NCBI GenBank assembly: GCA_900175165.2
Contig: FWWN02000251.1
Location: 1-16,624 of the forward strand
Source of the DNA: Rhizomucor pusillus
Taxonomy: Eukaryota > Mucoromycota > Mucoromycetes > Mucorales > Lichtheimiaceae
Length of the DNA stretch: 16,624 bases
Direction: 5' to 3'
Shown here piece after piece: positions 10,273 through 16,624 of this stretch. A model generated the notes under the pieces. The model was not told the origin of the DNA. It did not search any database and saw nothing but the letters and a program-made list of their open reading frames with translations. The translations under genes were made by a program, and so were the position numbers. How positions within the stretch are numbered: the stretch's first letter is position 1; the number at the start of each line of letters is the position of its first letter.

Positions 10273-10345
10273 GCAGCAACAACAGCAACAACAGTCACTT
10301 AGGTACTCGTTGCCTGCAGACTACTACTACACCTATCATTCATAG
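8602..10345 (+). CDS. Unrecognised protein: compact N-terminal domain (possibly Tubby/LURP-like) with low-complexity polyQ tail
   Basis: Exons: 8602-8752, 8840-8984, 9049-9104, 9180-10345, giving 505 aa. Phases agree and donors are GT. Residues 1 to about 190 look folded: HNPHNKAIIDVKN, FEWCFEWQGNKYRW near 85-99, LECRFVKKSG, an interrupted stretch with FGLFSMLGY, and a closing hydrophobic helix RRGLELALITSLLTILDK (170-187). A beta-rich body with one hydrophobic C-terminal helix recalls fungal Tubby-C-terminal-like proteins, but this is inference. After it come a charged coil (about 225-260, KLEREHEQKLQLMLEKEMRR), Ser/Pro regions, short proline, alanine and tyrosine runs, and 19 glutamines (471-489). 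Such tails suggest an intrinsically disordered regulatory protein. Intron 3 (75 nt) is stop-free and a multiple of three, so a 530-aa form is possible. It converges on the next gene, 112 bp apart. Confidence 0.82.
10238..10294 (+). repeat. CAA/CAG repeat coding 19 glutamines
   Basis: Nineteen uninterrupted Gln codons, beginning CAG, then ten CAA, then a CAG/CAA mixture. The pure CAA part is the section most likely to vary in length between strains. Confidence 0.95.
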
Positions 10346-10457
10346 TTCTTGGCCCCATGAAAATGTTAAACAATAAACAAAAGTATGTAAGACTGTTTTT
10401 AATAATGGATAATGTAATTGTACGTTGCTGTAAATGTGATGGAATGGTGAGAAAGAA

Positions 10458-10973
10458 TTACATTGCTGTGGAAACGTGGCGAGGTTTAACAGAAGCGTCC
10501 ACGTCGGTGCGATGAGGAGGCGTCGGCGATGAGAATGCGACAGGCGCCAAAAACGCCGCGAGACAGGTGACGACTAGTATGGAGGAGACGGAAGTGAGGA
10601 TGGTCAAGACCAACGCTGCCACGGTTACATCGTCGAGTACCCACGAACAAGTCGGTTGTTGGCGGTGATGGTTCCGGAGCACCCACGCTCCGCCGTATAC
10701 CGCCAGCAGTGCAATGCCGGTCATGTACGCCAACGTCGAGCAGATCCACGGGATAGGACAGAGAGTCGATGGCATTCTCGGCGGCGACGATGTCAGCAGG
10801 CTGGCTACTGTCATGCACAGCACCATGGCGACAAACGAGCGTGTTGGCTCGTGCCACTGCAGCAACTTGTCAACCGACGCTCGCCATCGCTTGTACATTC
10901 GCTCCTTCTCCATGGACTCGAGGTGCGAGCGCGGCGTGAGATCTGGATGCGAGTAGATGGGTGTATCTATCAT
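10458..10973 (-). CDS. Small multi-pass membrane protein, unrecognised
   Basis: Single exon, 171 aa from the ATG at 10973 (MIDTPIYSHPDL). The frame is open further upstream but has no earlier ATG; an ATG at 11037 followed by a lysine run is in another frame, and I found no intron joining them. A charged N-terminus (EKERMYKRWRASVDKLLQW) is followed by hydrophobic segments at about residues 43-60, 73-98 and a long one at about 117-148, then a polar tail. Two hydrophobic hairpins after a short W-x-x-P motif (QWHEPTRS) recall reticulon domains, but the loop between them is far shorter than usual, so I do not assign it. Many overlapping frames exist here, but only this one shows membrane-protein structure. 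Confidence 0.6.
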   Translation of the reverse strand: MIDTPIYSHPDLTPRSHLESMEKERMYKRWRASVDKLLQWHEPTRSFVAMVLCMTVASLLTSSPPRMPSTLCPIPWICSTLAYMTGIALLAVYGGAWVLRNHHRQQPTCSWVLDDVTVAALVLTILTSVSSILVVTCLAAFLAPVAFSSPTPPHRTDVDASVKPRHVSTAM

Positions 10974-11126
10974 GCAAAATAGCAAAGTAGGATGAAGACG
11001 ACGACTTGCACCGGAAAGATTTTTTTTTTGACGACATGGTAGTAGAATGCTTGCTTGTTAATATCAGGGCTTTATTTGTTTGTCACTGATTTGTTTACGC
11101 TGACGTGTCTTGCAGCTATCATATGC

Positions 11127-11840
11127 ATGATATTGAATGATGGCAATATGTGTCATCCATCCACGCATTGTAAAGGGAATATCGTCGTGTCGAGCGATAT
11201 CGTCACTGAAAATAAGATAGATGCAATTTTAGATGTAAGTTGGAAGGTTGAAACGCATCTATCAATGTAGGAACGCATTTGTTTGTATAAATACAAAGCG
11301 TTTTACTTCATTGCTTTTTCCCTTTCCTGCCAAAGACAACGTCCAGAACTTTGCCTTTTCAAACAATTTGCCGTCCGACGCACCTTTTCACTTTTGCATG
11401 AATGTGTACATTAGAAGCCATCATTGGAGTTACTTGGCACTTTACAAGATAAGTCTAGGCGCGGATGTTGGCAGGAGTTTGCATTGATCTGTTCTAAATC
11501 TTTTTGCGTTGCAGGCATGGAATACCCGTATAATACAGTTGGTTTTATTTCTGCTTGGCATGTTATCAATGCTGATTGTTTACACCCATGTGAGAAGTGA
11601 GTTGCGAGCTTATTTGTATCCCACGTACTTGTTCGCTAGCACATGATGACGAATATTATCATAAGTCTAACAAAATCCGCATGCAGCAAGCCATGCATAT
11701 CAATACGTGTACATGCGTAATTGCTTAGCTGAATTCATATACCTGTTCAAGTCTTTTTTATTATTTCTTGCTCAGTTGACCTGCCATCTAAAATCGCGAA
11801 CCCAATATACGAAATTTACAATGAATACTGCAAGGATTAG
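11127..11840 (+). CDS. Tentative four-exon gene for a small membrane protein
   Basis: Exons 11127-11234, 11347-11466, 11515-11596 and 11776-11840 join in frame to 124 aa. Donors are GTAAGT (good), GTTGGC (weak) and GTGAGT (good); acceptors are CAG in all three. The third exon encodes a clear membrane helix (IIQLVLFLLGMLSMLIVY) and the last gives DLPSKIANPIYEIYNEYCKD before TAG. The start is uncertain: the frame is open upstream to 11046 and encodes a second hydrophobic segment (LYLFVTDLFTLTCLAAIICM), so a 5' exon may exist, with possible acceptors at 11068 or 11115. No family is recognised. Matching phases over three joins and a sensible end support it, but chance cannot be excluded. Confidence 0.4.
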
Positions 11841-12262
11841 GTGAGGCATTCCACGCTTGGACATATGCGTAGTGCCGCTGTATGAAACTCAAAGTATCGA
11901 CTAGAACACGGACCTTAACTACGTTCATGTACGCAATATTGCGGTCACAAAAAAGCTGCGTAATCCAGATATGCGCACATACAGTTGGTGAGAGGTGTCA
12001 TTATCTTTCAAGGTTACACGCTTCTTGCTCGTCCCTTTTTGATCTAGTCATCAGTACCGGGCTAGTGTCGTCGAATGAATGAAACAGCATTTTTCATTCA
12101 TATTTGAACAGGATATTTGACGTTGGTGATTACCTTTTAGGATTTGTGACAGAACATTCTTTGCAAAGCTGAAGGCATATATGTATGCACACGAGTTTCT
12201 TCAGAAAGTATGATGCTTATTAGAAGTGTCCTTGCAGGGGGAATTATTTAAATATGACAACA
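11841..12262. other. Intergenic, no feature seen
   Basis: AT-rich spacer before the secreted-protein promoter. The only ORF (11882-12082) has no coding character that I can support. Confidence 0.5.
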
Positions 12263-12273
12263 TATATATAAAG
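12263..12273 (+). promoter_or_regulatory. TATA box of the small secreted-protein gene
   Basis: TATATATAAAG lies 93 bp before the ATG at 12356, a spacing like that of the TATA box of the gene at 8602. Confidence 0.6.
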
Positions 12274-12355
12274 CCTTTCAACGTATAGCTTACCTACTCT
12301 ACCAATTTCATTATATTGTTTCTAAAGACGAACCTAAACCTTCAGTCGACAAGAA

Positions 12356-12658
12356 ATGCACGCTTCCAAACTGGTTTTCTTGTTGGCTATCCTACTATCT
12401 TTGGCGATGTTTCAAACGGTTGACCATTAAAATCATATTTGCTCCTGCAGCTCAAGACAGGACGGAACAGTTGATAAAGCTGTACCATCTGCTTTATGTA
12501 AAGCACTTGATGGCACCATCATCGATCTTGCAATATCGCATGGAGTCAATGCGGTAATTTCCAGGCTTGGTGCTATAGGAATCCCAAACTACGCGCCAAT
12601 TGTTCTTAATCGCGAGACTGCACGCGCATTGGAGACGATTACGCTGCAGAGTTACTAA
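12356..12658 (+). CDS. Predicted small secreted protein, 86 aa, two exons
   Basis: Exon 1 (12356-12408) encodes MHASKLVFLLAILLSLA, a textbook signal peptide: short basic start, then a hydrophobic core. A 42-nt intron (12409-12450, donor GTTTCA, branch-like TTGAC, acceptor CTGCAG) joins it to exon 2 (12451-12658), open for 69 codons to TAA. The donor is weak, but it is the only GT near the exon end that gives the open frame; unspliced, the peptide stops after 24 residues. The mature part begins SRQDGTVDKAVPSALC, has one cysteine and a central hydrophobic stretch (DLAISHGVNAVISRLGAIGI), and ends TITLQSY. AATAAA (12660-12665) and another AATAAA (12705-12710) follow as possible polyadenylation signals. 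No family is recognised; a role at the cell surface or outside the cell is inferred from the signal peptide only. Confidence 0.55.
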
Positions 12659-13211
12659 TTAATAAAACATACAATGGCTACAGTATTGTTTAGAAGCACC
12701 AGATAATAAAGTACTGACAGCAGTCTTAACTTTTCCACTAAATTTGTATAGCGCCAGTACTGTATTATGCGCCTGACAGAAATGGTCGCGAATCTACATC
12801 GATTCGCAGTAATTTTGGCTCATTAGCTTTCCTTTGATGACTTTTTCAGAGGGAAATGCTACTATCTGAAACGCAAAGACCAGAGCAGTTGTGCATATGT
12901 ATGCAGTATTCAATCATCATTTTGCATGCAAACTCCTTGTAATCGAAAGCAATATGTAAACCATTCGCAGAATCAAGTTCATTCAGTTGCCAAGGAAAGA
13001 CCCGCAATTTTGGGTTTCTGCACTAGCGTCGTCTAGAGGATGAAACAAGTGATGTCTGTCTGTGAAACCTGGATGCTTCCACTGTGTCGCCACGGTCTTG
13101 CAGATCCTTTTGGCAAGGTGTTACCTGCAAGATGCAGCAAAAAAGAATAGCGGGAATCGAAAGAAAGGCTCGGCATCGTCTCACGTTCGCCACTCTTTCC
13201 CACTTGTTGCA
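12659..13211. promoter_or_regulatory. Upstream region of the GH36 gene
   Basis: No gene seen. It holds polyadenylation-like AATAAA motifs of the preceding gene, a 7-bp-stem inverted repeat (12788-12807) and a perfect 12-bp palindrome TTTGCATGCAAA (12921-12932). No TATA box is visible close to the GH36 start; the frame is open upstream of the ATG to about 13062 but has no earlier in-frame ATG. Confidence 0.5.
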
Positions 13212-15677
13212 ATGAGCAGTCTTCTTGCGCCGAAGAGTTTTGAATCAGCAGTTGCCCGCGTCGACGTGTCGTACCGAGTGTTGACCGGGCAAGAGCATGT
13301 AGTGGAACTCAAAGGCATCGTTCTGCGCCCAGGAGAACCTTTTACCAACGATTGCGTCGAGATCGCGTCGAGCTTCGCCCCACACAAGGATACCTGCGGT
13401 ATCGTAACCGTACGTGTCAAGGCGCTCAAGCCGGTCGAGCTGGTCCACTTTGAAGTCAAATATTTCGCAGATCTTACCGATCAACGGATGCTAGCCAACG
13501 GGTTCCAAAGTTGGAGTCAGGCACGAGAACTTACTGCAGACGACCGCATCCCGAGCATTCGATCTACAGTTGCGTATCTGACCCAGCTTAACCTTCAGGG
13601 GTGAGTTTCTTTTGACATTAGTCGTTGTGTGTGTATGAGCTATATCTTAATATTGGATGTTTGTCTGTTGACGACAGCGACTATGATTTCTTTGCACACT
13701 CGGGCGAAAAGGGTCACATTCATTCGAGCAGTTACACGCATTTCCGCGATATCCACCATGTTATCAGCTTTTTTGGCTCGCTTTCTGAGAATCTAGGTTA
13801 CACATACTTTAAGGGTGATTTCAACTCGAACACGTTTGCCATTTATAAGGATGTGCTCGGCAAACGCCTTGATGCGAACCAGGATGTGGATCTTATCAAG
13901 ATTCTCGCCGTCCGAACTCAAGGTTCCGAGACCGAGGCGTGGGATATCTACGCTGAATTCTTCCCAGATAAACGAGCATTGAAGGGCGATATGCACCGCA
14001 AACGGCACGTCAATGGATGGACATCCTGGTACAATTACTACGGCGATGTCAGCGAGAAAATTGTGCTCCAAAACTTGGAAGGCCTAAAAGCCCACAAGTA
14101 TCCCATCAACATTTTTCAAATCGACGATGGTTTCCAAACAGCTATTGGAGACTGGCTGTCTATCAATGAAAAGTTTCCAAGCGGGTTAAAAGCAACCGTC
14201 GAAAAGGTCTCGCAAGCTGGATACACGGCTGGATTGTGGTTAGCGCCCTACGCAGTCGGGTTCACAAGTCGCCTGGCAGCAGAGCATCCAGACTGGCTTG
14301 TCATTGATCCAGAAACTTCAAAGCCGGTTGTAGCAGGACCCAACTGGGGTGGGTTCTATGCCCTGGACATGTACCACCCGGAAGCACGCGCGTACCTCAA
14401 AAAGGTGTTTGATACAGTGCTACGTGATTGGGGATTTGGAATGGTAAAACTGGATTTTCTGTTCGCGGCAGCAATGATCCCGCGGTTAGGTACGTATGGC
14501 AGGAGAAATAACCAAAGAGAGAGTTACATTTCATTAAACTTTAAAACTGTAACAGGAAAATCCCGCGGAGAGATCATGTGGGATGCAATGGAGTTTGTTC
14601 GTGAGCTTACGGGACCTGACAAACTTTTGCTTGGTTGCGGTGTGCCATTGGCATGCGCTTGGAGAAAAGCCGACTACTGCCGTATCGGATCAGACGTTGC
14701 ACCGTGGTGGGAAGGTACGTATGCTGCTTAACAGCACAGTAGATGCAAAGAACAAAAGGCTGATTTATTCTTTGTAAGATACTAAACTCAAGTACTTGCA
14801 TGTACGTGAGCGAGTTTCCACGGCCAATTCTCTAGTTTCAACCCTGTATCGATGGGCCATGTCAGACCGAATGTTTGGAAACGATCCTGATGTCATGATC
14901 TTGCGAGACAACAAAAACAAGCTCAATCCTGAAGAGCGATATACCCTTTGCGTCCTTAACAATATCCTTGGTGCGCTTGTCTTTAGCTCTGATAACGTTT
15001 CAGAGTATGGCAAGGATGAGCATCTCTTGTACTCTGCTACGTTCCCCAAGGTGATAGCTTTGGTCGATAGTGTAGTGGAATTCCGTCCAAATCTGTTCAT
15101 GATCCGGTTCCGTGCCAACAATCTAGGCGGAGAAGCACGGGAATACACGACTTTTGCCAACCTTTCCAGAGACGACCAGAAGATCTACTTGCCTGCATCC
15201 TCAGCTACAACCCGCCTCCTATTCGCAACCGACAATGAAATGCACGTGACTCCCACGTTCTCATTTTCTGGCTGGTTTGGCAGGCAAGAGGATCTATTTT
15301 ATCATCCTTCTTCAAGCATGTGGCTGAAGAGCCACGAGACCAAGACTTTCATGCATATCCCGCCGGCAAAAAAAGATACAGTTCTATTTATGGGATCCAA
15401 GAGCCACATCGTGCCTGGAGCAGAAATAGCCAACATTTCCACAGATGCAACCAAGGATATCCAGCTGAGCTACTGTCCGGATAATGCAAGGAAGCACACA
15501 GTTTACTTGGCTGTCGGCGATTACTTGGTCAGTGACAATAACGCACCCGTACCAAACTGCACCATAAACGGTGTACAACCGAAATTTGAATTTCTGCCAG
15601 TGTTTGGTTCTGGCGAGGGAAATAAGCAAAACCATGTGCTTGTAGCTGTCATCAACGACGAAGAAATTAAAAAATAA
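13212..15677 (+). CDS. Alpha-galactosidase, glycoside hydrolase family 36 (Thermotoga GalA-like)
   Basis: Retaining enzyme expected to release alpha-linked galactose from melibiose, raffinose or galactomannan fragments. Exons 13212-13600, 13678-14489, 14556-14714, 14779-15677 join to 752 aa, usual for the family; introns are GT-AG (77, 66, 64 nt). The N-terminal beta-sandwich domain includes NGFQSWSQ. The (beta/alpha)8 barrel follows: HVNGWTSWYNYYGD (240-253), NIFQIDDGFQ with Asp279/280, GLWLAPY (315-321), and VKLDFLFAAA with the presumed nucleophile Asp389. LLLGCGVPL and CRIGSDVAPWW (442-452) supply the presumed acid/base Asp447. The DRMFGNDPD segment follows, then a C-terminal beta domain. 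No signal peptide is seen, so the enzyme is probably intracellular. The barrel reads closest to Thermotoga-type GalA among those I know, which raises the question of transfer from bacteria, though three introns show it is settled in a eukaryotic genome. Acting on other alpha-galactosides or GalNAc substrates is possible. Confidence 0.94.
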
Positions 15678-16527
15678 CCGATTTGTCTACGCTGCCCTAA
15701 ATCTATCATGTCGATCAGGTCGTAAGTTGAAAGGCAGCGGAAAATAGGCACCTGAACTTTTGAAATCGAAATTGTTGAATAAAAATAACACTGGAGTATA
15801 AAATCTTGCACATATAATTCTTTGCAGGGCGCATAGAGTCACACAAACGTTACAGCATCCGGCTGGGAAGTCTCGGTATCTTGGGGGAGAGCGACGATCA
15901 AAGAATATACGTTTATGAAGTAGGGATCGACCGACAGCGGTGATCACTCAGCAGCGGCTTTCCGGGACTTTTCCACGGGCCCCACCTCGCTCACGTTAGT
16001 CATTGGAGATTATATGAAATTATCCTGCGTTTTTCTTTGGTTGCACATCAATCACCATGTTGCCATGGTAGCCAAGAGATCTGTGCACGCGAATCCATGG
16101 CGCTGCTACCAAAAGTAGTTTGCGTCGGCGACTTTGCATCTCTTAGTTAAGCAACATTTGTGTACTCCGATTGCAGCTGTTGTTCAAGCTAGCGCACATA
16201 CACGTTGACGGGACGTGCATACATACTACGTTAAGTAGAAATTGGGGTCGGCGATCATGTCGATTTACTCGCCCACTCTGGAAAAGACTAGGCAGCAGCA
16301 AAAGCGAAACGGAAGATTCATTCCTTCGTTCACGCGCTACACGCGGATCATTTCTATTTTCTCCGTGCAAATACGAACAGTATTCCCACAGACTGGGTTC
16401 CTTCTCCTCCTCCTCCTGGGTTCCTGTCAAACGCATCAGCAGTTTCACGGTAGTGAACTACCCCAATAAAGCAATTTATCTCTGTCAAGGACAAGAGCAT
16501 GGCTGTTTAAGTTTAGTTCTATTTAGT
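15678..16527. other. Intergenic, no supported gene
   Basis: Two overlapping opposite-strand ORFs (plus from ATG 16257; minus down to 16143) are both short and neither looks like a known protein, so I call neither. A GGTAGT-GA-ACTACC inverted repeat lies at 16449-16462, followed by AATAAA at 16465-16470. No tRNA or 5S rRNA pattern is seen. Confidence 0.45.
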
Positions 16528-16593
16528 CCTCTTCTTCTTTGCTTGCTCTTTCTTTCTTTCTTTCTCTCTTCCTCTTCTCTCTATTCTTTCCTT
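16528..16593 (+). repeat. Pyrimidine tract with (TTTC)n microsatellite
   Basis: About 66 bases of almost pure C/T including four to five TTTC units. CT-rich runs precede PEX5, CWH43 and the gene at 8602 here, so this may be the promoter or leader of a plus-strand gene starting beyond the window. Confidence 0.6.
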
Positions 16594-16624
16594 GGAAACC
16601 GCCTTTTCCTTCTCTCCATTCTTT

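Noticed and set aside
10656..10982. Plus-strand ORF of 108 aa
   Set aside because: Antisense to the membrane protein; basic, Arg/Gln-rich shadow composition.
11035..11037. ATG on the minus strand (MSSKKKSF...) as start of the small membrane protein
   Set aside because: It is in a different frame, and no donor/acceptor pair I tried brings it into the frame of the membrane helices.
12788..12932. Hairpin (12788-12807) and 12-bp palindrome (12921-12932) as a regulatory element or small RNA
   Set aside because: Short inverted repeats of this size are expected by chance; noted in the upstream region only.
1..16624. CRISPR array, tRNA, rRNA, plasmid or phage features
   Set aside because: No spaced direct-repeat array beyond the four transposon repeats, no tRNA T-loop with matching stems, no 5S-like sequence; gene structure is eukaryotic.

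Overview
The window reads as nuclear DNA of a filamentous fungus, most likely an early-diverging one (Mucoromycota, Mucorales-like). The evidence is gene-dense layout, many short introns (about 42-180 nt) with GT(A/G)NGT-like donors, CT-rich leaders before start codons, a Gemin2-type spliceosome assembly gene, and an IS630/Tc1-mariner-like element of the kind common in Mucorales. The lineage is inferred from gene content and style; no marker RNA gene is present.

Layout, left to right. (1) 1-675, minus: 5' part of a decayed IS630/mariner-like transposase, cut by the window edge, with four ~21-bp-spaced repeats at 728-801 that probably belong to the element's terminal region. (2) About 800-1627: non-coding, with a TATA-like box, two CACGTG sites and one weak coding-like stretch. 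(3) 1628-3635, plus: PEX5, the PTS1 import receptor, 5 exons, 584 aa. (4) 3762-4633, minus: Gemin2/SIP1-like SMN-complex protein, 3 exons, 242 aa, tail-to-tail with PEX5. (5) 4749-8381, plus: CWH43, GPI-anchor lipid remodelling, 10 exons, 974 aa, divergent from Gemin2 across 115 bp. Three of its nine introns must be read as GC-AG, and one exon is only 18 nt. (6) 8602-10345, plus: a protein with a compact N-terminal domain (tentatively Tubby/LURP-like) and a long low-complexity tail with a 19-glutamine run, 505 aa. (7) 10458-10973, minus: small multi-pass membrane protein. (8) 11127-11840, plus: tentative four-exon gene for a small membrane protein. (9) 12356-12658, plus: two-exon gene for a predicted 86-aa secreted protein behind a clear TATA box. 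(10) 13212-15677, plus: GH36 alpha-galactosidase resembling the Thermotoga GalA type, 4 exons, 752 aa. (11) 15678-16624: no gene that I can support, ending in a long pyrimidine tract that may lead into a gene beyond the window.

The conserved genes are unrelated housekeeping functions (peroxisome import, snRNP assembly, GPI anchors, galactoside breakdown), not an operon or pathway. I see no defence system, biosynthetic cluster, CRISPR array, tRNA or rRNA. The least explained stretch is 11.0-12.7 kb, where two small genes appear only when exons are joined by hand. The most unusual structural observation is the cluster of GCAAGT donors in CWH43. Exon joins were worked out by eye from reading frame, splice signals and family resemblance; no alignment or RNA evidence was available.
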